DNA from: DAOUJI01 sp965219565
GTDB taxonomy: Bacteria; Chloroflexota; Dehalococcoidia; Lucifugimonadales; JAGWBF01
Direction of reading: 5' to 3'
Length of the DNA: 64,000 bases
Assembly: GCA_965219565.1 (NCBI GenBank)
Contig: OZ244780.1
Span: 868,001 to 932,000, forward strand
This document shows, one piece after another, positions 48,623 to 58,404 of the stretch (the stretch's first letter is position 1; each line of letters starts with the position of its first letter). Both the position numbers and the translations under genes were made by a program. The notes under the pieces are model-generated. The model saw only the letters and a list, made by a program, of their open reading frames with translations, was not told the origin of the DNA and made no database searches.

Positions 48623-50725
48623 ATGGTGGATCGACAGATGTGGTCGAAGCTGGCACGACTCAGCTTGCTGTGCCTGGGGATAGTCGCCTTAGGGTTAGCT
48701 TTGGGACTTCCTGGTTGCCAGAGTCAGGAGGACGACGGACAGTTGACTCCGGTCGTCTCCACTCGGATGGCGACCGCTGCCCCGACTCTCGAGCCAACAC
48801 CTGTACCGATCCCTCCGGTGACGCCTGTCGCCACCGCTGCACCGATGCCGACTCCGTCTCCTGAGACTATTTTGATCACTGAACCGCTTGACCCATGCGG
48901 TCCGTCCTTAAGGCCCTATTCCAGAGAGTTATACGAGCATTTCGTTTATTGGACCAGCGACGGAGCTTATCTGGTGTTTGACGTCGGTGACACCATCTGG
49001 ACGGTGGACATTGAAGACGGTCGGTTGCGACAGGTCGCTGACGCTGACAAGACTCGTTACAACTTTCTCTATGGGTTCCACGCGGACGTATCTCCCGACG
49101 GCACCCGGATTGTCTATTCCACCTGCGAATATGTGCTTGACCGACCGTCTATCAGCCGGATCGGGGGAAGCGAGATATACACTGAGGGCTACGAGATAGC
49201 GTCGGTCAACATCGATGGCACCGACCGGAAGAGATTGACGGAGAATGCGCATTTCGACCACTATCCGGTGTGGTCACCTAATGGATCACGAATCGCGTTT
49301 ATCGCGAACCTCAATGACAGCTATTGGGAACCAGCCTCCACATGGATATTTACAATGTCCAAAGACGGGGATGATAAAAGCGGCCCCGCTCTTGCCTATA
49401 AGGCCGCGCTATATCCTCCGGTGTGGTCTCCAGACGGCCAGAGCCTAGCGTTCATTGTGAACGAGGAGGATTATTATCCAAGCGAACCAATCATCTACAC
49501 CGTCCACGTCGACGTTGCAGTCCGGAACAGGATAGGGAAGACAACGGCTCTGCCCACGTGGTCTCCCGATGGCGATGAGCTGGCCTTTGCCTCGGTAGAC
49601 GGAGACGAACCAATGATTTACACCGTCAAACCTGACGGCACAGAAATGCGACAAGTCTGGAGCGATGAAGCCGACGGCGCCTCTACACCGGTCTCCCAGG
49701 TGTCGTGGTCTCCCGACGGGTTGGAGCTTCTCTTCATCTCCGACCGCCTGTATACGATACGTCTAGACGATGGTGTCCTTCGACCGTTGCCAGGCGTTTC
49801 CCCTGATAACCCTTCGGTTGCCCGGGCGTCCTGGTCGCCGGACGGGTCCAGGATTGCCGTCTACGATCCCGGGGACGGACTCATCACCGTGTCCCGTGAT
49901 GGAGCGGACCTGCGCATACTGGCTGAAGTGGATGACTATGGCCGTGTCCGAGCTCTGAATTCGCCACCTATCGGGATTCCTGCTAACCCCGCGGCATGTT
50001 CAGCAGGTATTGTTGTTCCTGAGCCGGATGGGAACGAAGGGTTGGTCCAAGACTGTGAGGCGCTATTAGCGGCACGGGACCAACTAGCCGGTGGTGCTGA
50101 GTTGAGTTGGAACGAATCCCTGCCTATATATCAGTGGCAGGGCGTGGCCGTCCGTGGGTCTCCTCCCCGCGTTGTCGAGTTGGTTCTTTGGAACCGTGGC
50201 TTGAGCGGCGAAATTCCTCGAGAGTTGGGCAGCCTAACGGAAATGCGGGCGTTGTTGCTCTATGACAACTCTTTGAGCGGCCCTGTCCCATCGGAATTGG
50301 GGAAGTTGCCGAAGATGCTCTCGCTGGATCTCTCCAATAACGATTTGGTTGGGGGTATCCCACCGGAATTGGGCGGACTCCCGAATCTACAGTACCTAGA
50401 TCTCTCCTTTAATCAGTTGAGCGAAAGCATACCCGTTGAGTTGGCTCACCTCACTAGCCTACGGTACCTGAACCTCAGCAGGAATTCTCTGGGCGGGAAT
50501 ATCCCGGCTGAGTTGAGTACGCTGGTAAACCTATATGAATTGAATCTGTCCGATAACAGTCTTACGGGAAGCATACCTGTAGAGATAAGCGCACTTGTCA
50601 AATTGATAGGCCTGCAAATTGACGGCAACGATTTGGTCGGATGCGTAGCGACCGGACTGTCGGAATTGTGGGTAGAGCAAAGCGGACTGAAACGCTGCGA
50701 TCCGGTGGAGCCATCGGACCAATGA
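48623..50725 (+). CDS. Lipoprotein with TolB-like beta-propeller and plant-type leucine-rich repeats
   Basis: This 700-aa surface protein has a signal peptide ending in lipobox GLPGC and a Pro/Thr linker. Residues about 100-440 carry about six PD40 propeller blades marked by WSPDG or close variants (for example PVWSPNGSRIAFIA, PTWSPDGDELAFAS). Residues about 500-690 carry about six 24-residue LRRs with the GxIPxELxxLxxLxxLxLxxN pattern best known from plant receptor kinases (LDLSNNDLVGGIPPELGG). The combination suggests ligand or protein binding outside the cell. No enzyme domain is seen. An ATG five codons later is an alternative start. Confidence 0.85.
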   Translation: MVDRQMWSKLARLSLLCLGIVALGLALGLPGCQSQEDDGQLTPVVSTRMATAAPTLEPTPVPIPPVTPVATAAPMPTPSPETILITEPLDPCGPSLRPYSRELYEHFVYWTSDGAYLVFDVGDTIWTVDIEDGRLRQVADADKTRYNFLYGFHADVSPDGTRIVYSTCEYVLDRPSISRIGGSEIYTEGYEIASVNIDGTDRKRLTENAHFDHYPVWSPNGSRIAFIANLNDSYWEPASTWIFTMSKDGDDKSGPALAYKAALYPPVWSPDGQSLAFIVNEEDYYPSEPIIYTVHVDVAVRNRIGKTTALPTWSPDGDELAFASVDGDEPMIYTVKPDGTEMRQVWSDEADGASTPVSQVSWSPDGLELLFISDRLYTIRLDDGVLRPLPGVSPDNPSVARASWSPDGSRIAVYDPGDGLITVSRDGADLRILAEVDDYGRVRALNSPPIGIPANPAACSAGIVVPEPDGNEGLVQDCEALLAARDQLAGGAELSWNESLPIYQWQGVAVRGSPPRVVELVLWNRGLSGEIPRELGSLTEMRALLLYDNSLSGPVPSELGKLPKMLSLDLSNNDLVGGIPPELGGLPNLQYLDLSFNQLSESIPVELAHLTSLRYLNLSRNSLGGNIPAELSTLVNLYELNLSDNSLTGSIPVEISALVKLIGLQIDGNDLVGCVATGLSELWVEQSGLKRCDPVEPSDQ

Positions 50726-50823
50726 ACACCGTGGATGACCATCATGTGGACAAAGGGTGGGCGGCATTATAGACTTCCCGCAGGCGGAGCAGACCCGGGA
50801 AATCCCCTCATAAGGAGACGGAC

Positions 50824-51876
50824 ATGCCTGTGTTTCCCCATGACTACCTGGAGAAGATGACCTTCCACATCTACGTCGCCGAAGGCGTACCGGAAGACGA
50901 AGCCCGCACGGTGGCCAGGCACCAGATATGGGCCAACCTCGTGGGCCACGACTCCCACGGCGTGATACACATCCCCGAGTATGTGGAGCGAATCCACAAG
51001 GGGCACATCGTGCCTGGCGCCCCTTTTGAAATCGAGCACGAGACTCCCACCACGGCCCGCATCAACGGCAACTGGGGTTTCGGGTTCGTCGTGACTGAGC
51101 GGGCTATGGGCATGGCCATCCAGAAGGCGAAGGCCAACGGCGTCTCGGCCATGACTATACGGTACCAGAGCCACATTGGACGCCTGGGCGCCTATCCCAC
51201 CATGGCGGCGGCCGAGGGGATGATCGGCATGATCACCGCCGACTCAGGCCGAGGCCCCAAGTCCGTGGCTCCCTTCGGGGGACGTGAGCGGAGGCTGGGG
51301 ACGAATCCCATCTGCATGGCGATGCCCAGCGACCTGGAGGGGACCGTGCTGCTGGACATGGCCACCAGCGCCGTCGCCGGCGGCAAAGTCTCGCTGGCCC
51401 GCAACCGGCGGGAGCAGGTGCCCCTGGGTTGGATAATCGACAAGGACGGCAACCCGACCACCGATCCCATGGACCAGGCTCAGGGTGGGGCCATTCTGCC
51501 CCTGGGAGGAGACCAGGGCCACAAGGGCTACGGCCTCTCCTTTATGGTGGAGACCCTCTCTGCGGTGCTGACGGGCCTGGGATTCGGCATCGACCCCCAG
51601 GGAAAGCACAACGACGGCTGCTTCCTGGCTTGCTTTGACGTGAACGCCTTCCGTCCGCTGGACGTGTTCAAGAAGGACCTGAAGGAGTTCGGAGAATACG
51701 TAAAGCAGACGCCTCCGGCCAAAGGGTTCACCGAGGTGCTCTATCCGGGAGAGATCGAGCACAAAAATGAGCAGCAGCGCCGACGTGACGGAATCTATAT
51801 CGAGGACGACACCTGGTCTGAGATATGGGAGCTGGTGGAGCAGCATAAGCTGGAACAGGTCATAGGCCAACCGTAG
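50824..51876 (+). CDS. Malate/L-lactate dehydrogenase family oxidoreductase (Ldh_2)
   Basis: NAD(P)-dependent enzyme of the type-2 malate/L-lactate dehydrogenase family, 350 aa, which also includes ureidoglycolate and sulfolactate dehydrogenases. Characteristic segments are ANLVGHDSHGVIHIPEYV (catalytic His in SHG), GFGFVVTERAMGMAIQKAK, VAPFGGRERRLGTNPI and GGDQGHKGYGLSFMVE. The GGAGACGG site precedes the ATG. No neighbour reveals the substrate. Repeats fill the gap after it. Confidence 0.92.
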   Translation: MPVFPHDYLEKMTFHIYVAEGVPEDEARTVARHQIWANLVGHDSHGVIHIPEYVERIHKGHIVPGAPFEIEHETPTTARINGNWGFGFVVTERAMGMAIQKAKANGVSAMTIRYQSHIGRLGAYPTMAAAEGMIGMITADSGRGPKSVAPFGGRERRLGTNPICMAMPSDLEGTVLLDMATSAVAGGKVSLARNRREQVPLGWIIDKDGNPTTDPMDQAQGGAILPLGGDQGHKGYGLSFMVETLSAVLTGLGFGIDPQGKHNDGCFLACFDVNAFRPLDVFKKDLKEFGEYVKQTPPAKGFTEVLYPGEIEHKNEQQRRRDGIYIEDDTWSEIWELVEQHKLEQVIGQP

Positions 51877-51898
51877 GGGAGCTGGCGGCTCCTCTAAG

Positions 51899-52061
51899 TG
51901 TCATTCCGAACGCAGCGGAGCGGAGTGAGGAATCTAAAGCTCCTGTCCACACAGCCCGTCCGGCGAGAAACTCAATGTCTAAGACGCTCGGAACTGTCGG
52001 CGGAACGGGGTCGCGATTTAGGAGAACCCTCCTAGATTCCTCGCTGCGCTTCGGAATGACA
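51899..52061. repeat. MITE-like element with TGTCATTCCGAA terminal inverted repeats
   Basis: The left end reads TGTCATTCCGAACGCAGCG and runs to AGGAATCT. The right end, 52034-52061, is the near-perfect inverted copy, ending CTTCGGAATGACA. The element is 163 bp and has no ORF. It lies in the 473-bp gene-free interval 51877-52349, which also holds the hairpin at 52143-52170 and the hopanoid promoter. Confidence 0.62.
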
Positions 52062-52142
52062 GTATGGACGGAACGGGAAGGTGCTGAATACTGGCCCGCG
52101 CCGGTATGACGGAGCTTATACAGAGACCTCTCTAGGGAGGTC

Positions 52143-52170
52143 GTAGGGGCGACTGACCGGTCGCCCCTAC
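52143..52170. repeat. Palindromic hairpin GTAGGGGCGAC/GTCGCCCCTAC
   Basis: Perfect 11-bp arms enclose TGACCG. No T-run follows, so it is more like a dispersed REP-type palindrome than a terminator. Confidence 0.6.
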
Positions 52171-52277
52171 GCTTGGCTTACGATTCTCCGAGGCGCAACC
52201 TAGGTCCCCGTGAACGGCGCGGCAAGGGCTTTCAGCTATGCGCTATGCAATGACTACGTTTATTCGAATCATTGGGC

Positions 52278-52306
52278 TTGACAGCTAGGGCGGCCTTTGC
52301 TAATCT
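52278..52306 (+). promoter_or_regulatory. Promoter of the hopanoid operon
   Basis: TTGACA at 52278-52283, a 17-nt spacer and TAATCT at 52301-52306. It predicts a start near 52313, about 37 nt before the first ATG. Confidence 0.72.
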
Positions 52307-52349
52307 TGCGAGCATCGTCTAGCGATGTATCCCTGTTCAGGAACGTCTT

Positions 52350-53450
52350 ATGGCTGGAGCGGGTAGGGTTAAGACCGGCGAGTCTGGTATGGGAGGCGTT
52401 GTAGGGCCTTCCCTACCTTCATTTTTTTCTAGATACAACGAAGAGTTGGAGAACGCCCTACGGCGCGCCATCTCCCCAGTGAACGACTCAGGAGACAGCG
52501 CCTCCGATCTTTACACGATGATGCTCTATCACATGGGCTGGGCGAATGAAGAGGGATCCCTGCTGGACGAGCGGGTTTCCGCAGGCAAGGCCCTCAGGCC
52601 CGCCCTTTGCCTGTTCTCGTGCGAGGCCCATTCCGGCGCCTGGGACCAGGCAATGCCCGCCGCAGTCGCTCTGGAACTGGTCCATAATTTTTCACTTATC
52701 CACGACGACATCCAGGACGGGGACACGGAGCGCAGGCACAGGTCGACCCTCTGGGTCTTGTGGGGGCAGCCACAGGCCATAACAGCCGGAAACGCCATGC
52801 GCTCGCTGGCGGACGTTTCCGCCTTATCCGGCGCTGGACTGCCGGAACGGAAGGTCCTGAGGGCCTCCTGGCTGTTGACGCAGGCATATTCGGACATGAT
52901 TCGCGGACAGTGCATGGACCTGTCCTTCGAGGGACGCCTGGACATCGGACTGGAGGACTACCTGGGGATGATCGCCTGCAAGACAGGCGCCCTCATCAAG
53001 TGTGGAATGGAGATGGGCGCCCTGATAGGGGCAGACGACGAGGACTCCGTGCACCATTTCGCCCGAATAGGAGCCTATCTCGGGCGCGCTTTCCAGATAC
53101 GGGACGACCACCTGGGAATTTGGGGAGACGAGGGGGCCACCGGCAAGTCCGTGGGCAACGACATAAGGAGGAAGAAGAAGTCTTTCCCCATAGTCTTTGC
53201 TCTGGAAGCGGCCGAGGGGCCGTCGCTGAAGAGGTTGACGGAAGTGTACAGCAGCGAGGAGGTGGACGAACGGGACGTAGATGACGTTCTGGACGTCCTG
53301 GCTGAGTTGAACGCTGCGGAATATTCCACGTCGGACACTCAGCGCGCTGCGGGACTGGCGCTTGGACACGCGAGGGATGCCGACATGAGTCCCTGGGCTT
53401 TGCAGGAGCTGGAGCATATGGCAGCATTCCTTGTGGAACGCCAGTCGTGA
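52350..53450 (+). CDS. Polyprenyl synthetase (farnesyl/geranylgeranyl diphosphate synthase type)
   Basis: Chain-elongating prenyltransferase joining IPP to allylic diphosphates, 366 aa. The first Asp-rich motif is HDDIQDGDTERRHRST (DDxxD). The second reads QIRDDHLGIWGDEGATGK, where the last Asp is Gly as in many actinobacterial-type enzymes. It opens the hopanoid operon, so farnesyl diphosphate for squalene synthesis is the likely product; GGPP is possible. hpnH follows after 22 nt. Confidence 0.92.
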   Translation: MAGAGRVKTGESGMGGVVGPSLPSFFSRYNEELENALRRAISPVNDSGDSASDLYTMMLYHMGWANEEGSLLDERVSAGKALRPALCLFSCEAHSGAWDQAMPAAVALELVHNFSLIHDDIQDGDTERRHRSTLWVLWGQPQAITAGNAMRSLADVSALSGAGLPERKVLRASWLLTQAYSDMIRGQCMDLSFEGRLDIGLEDYLGMIACKTGALIKCGMEMGALIGADDEDSVHHFARIGAYLGRAFQIRDDHLGIWGDEGATGKSVGNDIRRKKKSFPIVFALEAAEGPSLKRLTEVYSSEEVDERDVDDVLDVLAELNAAEYSTSDTQRAAGLALGHARDADMSPWALQELEHMAAFLVERQS

Positions 53451-53472
53451 TGCTAGAGATGGAGCGTAAGAA

Positions 53473-54561
53473 TTGAAGGCGATTGAAGAACGGCAGGAAG
53501 AGTTAGGCGCCCGCGCCAAGAAGCGGGCTTCCAGGCCAATGGTGATGTCCCTCAAGCTGGCTTGGTACATGGTCAGCAACCGGCTGAAAGGGAGGAAGCG
53601 TTTCCCCCTTGTCACGATGCTCGAACCGTTGGAGATGTGCAACCTGGCCTGCGTAGGATGCGGCCGCATCCACGAGTACAAGCCGGTCATGGACAAGATG
53701 ATGGACGTGGATGAATGCGTACGGGCAGTTGAGGAGTCAGGGGCGCCCATCGTCTCCATAGCCGGGGGAGAACCCACCATCCACCCCAAGATAGACGAGA
53801 TTATCAACGAGTTGGTCCGGCGGAAGTATTTCGTCTACTGCTGTACCAATGGGCTGCTCCTCGAAAGAGTCATGAAGAAAGTCCCGCCCTCCAAGTACCT
53901 CTCGTGGGTCGTCCACATGGACGGCATGGAAGAGAAACATGACGAGGCAGTGGCCCGGAAAGGCGTCTTCAAGAGGGCCCTACAGGCCATAGAAGCGGCC
54001 CTGGACTCGGGCTACAGGGTATGCACCAATTCCACTATCTACCGTGGCGTGGACGTCGAAGACATGCACACACTCTTCAAGACGATGACTGACCTGGGAG
54101 TGGAAGGTTGCATGGTCTCGCCGGGTTACGACTACACCCACGCCCCGGACCACGACATCTTCCTGACCCGTAAGGAGTCCACGGAGGCCTTCAAGGAAAT
54201 CCTGGATGAAAAGGCCATCAAGGACCTGAAGATGTACAACAACCCCATCTATCTGGACTTCCTCCGGGGGAAACGGGAATACCAGTGCACCGCCTGGTCC
54301 AACCCCACCTACACAGTCATGGGCTGGAGGAAGCCCTGCTATCCCCTGGCTGATGAGCATGTGCAGAACGTGGATGAGCTTTACGACGCTACTCTCTGGA
54401 ACGAGAAATACGGTGTGGGTCGGGACCCCAGGTGCTCCGGCTGCATGATGCACTGCGGGTTCGAGTCGGCCACCATCTTCAACGCGGTCAGCAGCCCCAG
54501 GGATTGGGTCACTCTTATCAAGTCCGGCGCCGTCAGCAAGAGCGGGATTACGGCCAGCTAG
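53473..54561 (+). CDS. hpnH: Adenosyl-hopene transferase HpnH (radical SAM)
   Basis: Radical SAM enzyme adding an adenosyl group to diploptene, the first step of extended hopanoid synthesis. It is 362 aa with a TTG start. The cluster motif CNLACVGC has C56, C60 and C63. GGEP follows in SIAGGEPTIHPK. The C-terminal region with CYPLADEHVQNVDELYDATLW and CSGCMMHCGFE is typical of HpnH. Its neighbours hpnG and hpnA follow with 3- and 1-nt gaps. Confidence 0.94.
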   Translation: MKAIEERQEELGARAKKRASRPMVMSLKLAWYMVSNRLKGRKRFPLVTMLEPLEMCNLACVGCGRIHEYKPVMDKMMDVDECVRAVEESGAPIVSIAGGEPTIHPKIDEIINELVRRKYFVYCCTNGLLLERVMKKVPPSKYLSWVVHMDGMEEKHDEAVARKGVFKRALQAIEAALDSGYRVCTNSTIYRGVDVEDMHTLFKTMTDLGVEGCMVSPGYDYTHAPDHDIFLTRKESTEAFKEILDEKAIKDLKMYNNPIYLDFLRGKREYQCTAWSNPTYTVMGWRKPCYPLADEHVQNVDELYDATLWNEKYGVGRDPRCSGCMMHCGFESATIFNAVSSPRDWVTLIKSGAVSKSGITAS

Positions 54562-54564
54562 CTT

Positions 54565-55296
54565 ATGCCTCGAACTGTCTTCTTGACGCCAATGGCGCGG
54601 GAGGCCCGGGCCCTCCGCAGAGCCGCCGCTTTATCCAACATTCACGCTGATGCCCTCGTCGCTGGAGTGGGGCCGTGGCCGTCCGGTTTCTCTATGCGTC
54701 CATTAACGGAGGCTGTGCGGGGTGGGGGCGCCATTGTAGCTTTGGGGTTCGCCGGCGGTTTGGACCCGACCCTGAAGGTTGGAGACTTGGTCACAGCAAC
54801 CCAAATCCAGGAAGAGGCCGGTCCTCCCATTGAATGTGACCGGGAGATGCTGTCCAGAGTCCAGATCATTGCCTCAGAAGTAGGTTGCCGCCCATTGGCT
54901 GCGTATACGTCACGCCGACCGGTGTGTACGCCAACTGAAAAGCGAGACTTATTTGACCGGACAGGCGCCTCTTTTGTGACGATGGAAGATTACTATTTTG
55001 CAAAAGAAGCTTCACGTCTCGGAGTTCCTTTCATCAACATTCGAGCTGTCGTGGACACTGCCGACCAGTTTGTTCCGCCCCAAATGGCAGGCATCGGAAA
55101 CGCGTCAGTGGCAAGCCAGGCCGCGTCGGGACTGTCTTATGCGGTCACTCACCCTTGGGATTTGCCGGCGCTCATAGCTTTGAGAGTAGGGGCGTCGAAA
55201 GCGACGGGCGCCTTGGAAAGGTTTCTTCAAGCTTATCTTCCGATGACGGTCCAGACGGCAATCCGTAGGAAGGGCGTGGCTCTAGACAGGCGGTGA
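54565..55296 (+). CDS. hpnG: Hopanoid nucleoside phosphorylase HpnG
   Basis: Purine-nucleoside-phosphorylase-like enzyme that removes adenine from adenosylhopane to give a ribosyl- or phosphoribosylhopane. It is 243 aa. The family pattern VALGFAGGLDPTLKVGDLV, the METD-like FVTMEDYYFAKEASRLGVPFINIRAVVDTAD and the C-terminal helix are present. It lies directly between hpnH and hpnA, which supports the assignment. Confidence 0.9.
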   Translation: MPRTVFLTPMAREARALRRAAALSNIHADALVAGVGPWPSGFSMRPLTEAVRGGGAIVALGFAGGLDPTLKVGDLVTATQIQEEAGPPIECDREMLSRVQIIASEVGCRPLAAYTSRRPVCTPTEKRDLFDRTGASFVTMEDYYFAKEASRLGVPFINIRAVVDTADQFVPPQMAGIGNASVASQAASGLSYAVTHPWDLPALIALRVGASKATGALERFLQAYLPMTVQTAIRRKGVALDRR

Positions 55297-55297
55297 C

Positions 55298-56281
55298 TTG
55301 AAAGCGTTAGTCACGGGAGCGACGGGATTCATAGGAGCAAACGTAGTCCGAGCCCTCGTGTCAGGAGGGCACCAGGCCAAAGCTCTGGTTAGACCAGAGA
55401 GCACTTTAATAAATCTACAAGGCACAGGCGTTGAGACAGCGCTAGGCGACGTAACTGACCGTCAGTCAATAGCGTCCGCGCTTGACGGCTGCGACGCAGT
55501 AATCCATTGCGCGGCCGTCTACTCTTTCTGGTCAAGCGCCCCGGACCGTATCTATGAAGTAAACGTAGAGGGGACCAAGAACGTCCTGGAAGAGGCCGCG
55601 CGGGCAAAGGTAAACAGGGTGGTGTACACAAGCACCGTCTCTACCGTGAAGTTCCATAGAGACCGGTCGGCCACCGAGGAAGACCATCCCGAACCCAGCG
55701 AATTGACGGGCCACTACAAAAAGTCAAAGTATTTGGCGGAGAAGGTGGCCTTAGAGAAGGCGGAAAAGGGGCTTCCGGTGGTGGTGGTGAACCCGACTTA
55801 CCCGGTGGGGCCGTGGGACGTGAAGCCTACTCCGTCGGGACGGGTGGTGGTGGACTTCCTCAAGGGGAAAGTTCCGGCGTACGTGAACACGGGGTTGAAC
55901 GTGGTGGACGTTGAGGATGTTGCCAAAGGCCACGTGTTGGCCCTGGAACGAGGGAGAGTGGGAGAGCGTTACCTTCTGGGAAATCGGAACATGTCGCTGG
56001 AGGAGATTCTGAGAACGCTGGCCAATCTGACCGGAAGGAGACCCCCAAGATTCCGCATACCCTTCTGGGCGGCTATGGCGGCAGGCTATCTCGACGGCCT
56101 GGTTGAATCCGGACTAATGAAGCGGGAGCCGACGATTCCCGTGGAAGCCCTCAAGCTGGCCCGAAAGCCCATGTATGTCGACTGCACGAAAGCAATCAAC
56201 GAGTTGGGGCTTCCCCAGAGTCCGGTGGAAGGCGCCTTGGAGAAGGCAGTCAAGTGGTTCAAGGATCACAACTACTGTTAA
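55298..56281 (+). CDS. hpnA: Hopanoid-associated sugar epimerase HpnA
   Basis: Extended SDR of 327 aa, starting at a TTG one base after the hpnG stop. The N-terminus KALVTGATGFIGANVVRAL holds the NAD motif, and the catalytic residues are in STVSTVKF and YKKSKYLAE (YxxxK). Members of this subgroup track with hopanoid gene clusters, but their reaction is not settled. Close packing with hpnG and shc supports the name. Confidence 0.92.
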   Translation: MKALVTGATGFIGANVVRALVSGGHQAKALVRPESTLINLQGTGVETALGDVTDRQSIASALDGCDAVIHCAAVYSFWSSAPDRIYEVNVEGTKNVLEEAARAKVNRVVYTSTVSTVKFHRDRSATEEDHPEPSELTGHYKKSKYLAEKVALEKAEKGLPVVVVNPTYPVGPWDVKPTPSGRVVVDFLKGKVPAYVNTGLNVVDVEDVAKGHVLALERGRVGERYLLGNRNMSLEEILRTLANLTGRRPPRFRIPFWAAMAAGYLDGLVESGLMKREPTIPVEALKLARKPMYVDCTKAINELGLPQSPVEGALEKAVKWFKDHNYC

Positions 56282-56296
56282 AAAAGAGAATAAGAG

Positions 56297-58372
56297 ATGG
56301 TTGAAGCATCCCCTAAACCGGATAAGAGCACGTTCTTTGCCCTTCACCTGAAGCCGCTCTTGAGGCTCGAACTGTCCCGCAAAGCGGAACGGAGCCTCCA
56401 GGAGAGGGCTGAGTCTGTCATCAAGCGTTCGCAGAAATACCTTCTGTCGGTCCAATGGCCGGAAGGTTACTGGTGGGGCGAGTTGGAGTCCAACCCAACC
56501 ATGGAAGCCGAGTACCTGATGCTTACTTACTTCCTAGAGGTGGAAGACAAAGAGCGTTGGCGCAAGTTAGTCAACCACATCCGCAGTCGCCAGCAGGAGG
56601 ACGGCTCCTGGGGACAGTATTACGAGGCCCCCGGCGATGTGTCCACCTCCGTGGAGTGCTACTTTGCTCTGAAGCTGGCTGGAGTTTCGGCTGACCGTCC
56701 GGAGATGAAGAAGGCCAGGGACTTTATCCTCAGCAAGGGCGGGGTGCCCGAGGTGCGCATCTTCACCAAGATATGGCTGTCTCTGTTCGGCCAATGGGAA
56801 TGGAAAGGCACTCCGGCCATGTTGCCTGAGATAGTCTTGCTTCCCACGTGGGCGCCGTTCAACATATACCGGTTCTCCAGTTGGGCCAGGGCCACCGTCG
56901 TGCCTATGACTATCATTCTGTCCGAGCAGCCTTCCAAGCCAGCGCCGCCATGGGCGACCATCGACGAGCTGTACCCGACGCCCAGGCAACTCACAGACTA
57001 TTCCCTTCGCAAGCCGAAGTCACTTTTTTCTGTACGAACGATGCTGCTCATGGCCGACTCCATCCTACGACTGTACAATGGCCTTCCCATAAAGCCCGGC
57101 CGCGACAGGGCCATTAGAAAAGTCATGGAGTGGATAATGTCGCGCCAGGAGGCTGACGGTTCATGGGGCGGAATCCAGCCGCCGTGGGTCTACTCGCTTA
57201 TCGCCCTCAAGCACATGGGTTTCTCCATGGACCACCCGGTGATGAGGAAGGGCTTCGAGGGCTTTGAAAAGTTCGGAATCGAGGAGGGCGACACTTGGAG
57301 GGTCCAGGCCTGTGTGTCGCCCGTCTGGGACACCTGTCTGGCGGCCATCGGGCTGTTGGACTCAGGCCTTGCCCCCGACCACCCGGCGCTCCAACGTGCC
57401 GGTTACTGGATGCTGGACGAACAAGTCACCTCCGGAGGTGACTGGCAGGTGAACGTGAAAGGCGTGGAGCCGGGAGGATGGGCTTTCGAATTCGCCAACG
57501 ACACTTATCCCGACGTGGACGATGCTGCGGAAGTGTTGATAGCCCTGAAGGAGATCCGGCTTGACAGGGAAGGGGAGTCCAAGAAGGCGCAGGCCATTCG
57601 GAGAGGCGTCGATTGGATGCTCGCCATGCAGTGCTCCAACGGCGGGTGGGCGGCCTTTGACAAGGACAACGACGCGGGGTACGTGGCCAAGATACCCTTC
57701 TCCGATTTTGGAGAGACCTTGGATGCTCCCAGCGTCGACGTGACGGCCCATGTGCTGGAGGCTCTGGGCAAGCTGGGTTACTCCAAGGACTTCGAACCCT
57801 TGCTCAGAGGGTATCAATACATCCGGTCTGAGCAGGAGCCCGACGGCCCCTGGTTCGGGCGGTGGGGCGTCAACTACATCTACGGCACCGGCGCCGTCCT
57901 GCCGGCTCTGGAGGCCATAGGCGAAGACATGAGCCAACCCTACGTCAGGAAGGCCGTGGACTGGCTGCTTGCCCACCAGAACCCGGACGGCGGCTGGGGA
58001 GAAAGCTGCGCCTCGTATGTGGACTGGGAGTGGCGGGGGCGAGGCCCGTCCACGCCGTCCCAGACGGCTTGGGCCTTGCTGGCCTTGATGTCAGCCGGAG
58101 AAATCGACCATCCCGCCACCGAGCAGGGCATAAGGCATTTGATGAAGACACAACTCTCAGACGGCTCCTGGGATGAGCCTTACTTTACGGGCACAGGGTT
58201 CCCGGGATATGGCATTGGCAAACGGTTGGCCCGCTATCCAAAGCCCACCGATGACGGCTACCAAGGCACAGAAATGCCGGCCGGGTTCATGATCAACTAC
58301 CACATGTACCGCAACATTTGGCCGTTGATGGCGTTGGGTCGTTACAGGGAAAAGGCGTCAAAGACAATCTAG
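56297..58372 (+). CDS. shc: Squalene-hopene cyclase
   Basis: Membrane-associated cyclase turning squalene into hopene and hopanol, 691 aa. The protonating DXDD motif is DVDD at residues 406-409, followed by AA rather than the common TA. Several QW repeats are visible: QEDGSWG, QEADGSWG, NGGWAAFDKDNDAG, NPDGGWGE and LSDGSWDE. GDWQVNVKGVEPGGWAFEF is present. It is the core of the hopanoid operon. Confidence 0.96.
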   Translation: MVEASPKPDKSTFFALHLKPLLRLELSRKAERSLQERAESVIKRSQKYLLSVQWPEGYWWGELESNPTMEAEYLMLTYFLEVEDKERWRKLVNHIRSRQQEDGSWGQYYEAPGDVSTSVECYFALKLAGVSADRPEMKKARDFILSKGGVPEVRIFTKIWLSLFGQWEWKGTPAMLPEIVLLPTWAPFNIYRFSSWARATVVPMTIILSEQPSKPAPPWATIDELYPTPRQLTDYSLRKPKSLFSVRTMLLMADSILRLYNGLPIKPGRDRAIRKVMEWIMSRQEADGSWGGIQPPWVYSLIALKHMGFSMDHPVMRKGFEGFEKFGIEEGDTWRVQACVSPVWDTCLAAIGLLDSGLAPDHPALQRAGYWMLDEQVTSGGDWQVNVKGVEPGGWAFEFANDTYPDVDDAAEVLIALKEIRLDREGESKKAQAIRRGVDWMLAMQCSNGGWAAFDKDNDAGYVAKIPFSDFGETLDAPSVDVTAHVLEALGKLGYSKDFEPLLRGYQYIRSEQEPDGPWFGRWGVNYIYGTGAVLPALEAIGEDMSQPYVRKAVDWLLAHQNPDGGWGESCASYVDWEWRGRGPSTPSQTAWALLALMSAGEIDHPATEQGIRHLMKTQLSDGSWDEPYFTGTGFPGYGIGKRLARYPKPTDDGYQGTEMPAGFMINYHMYRNIWPLMALGRYREKASKTI

Positions 58373-58404
58373 GAAAGTTGTTTCCGGGAACGGCGGAGGT
58401 TAAT

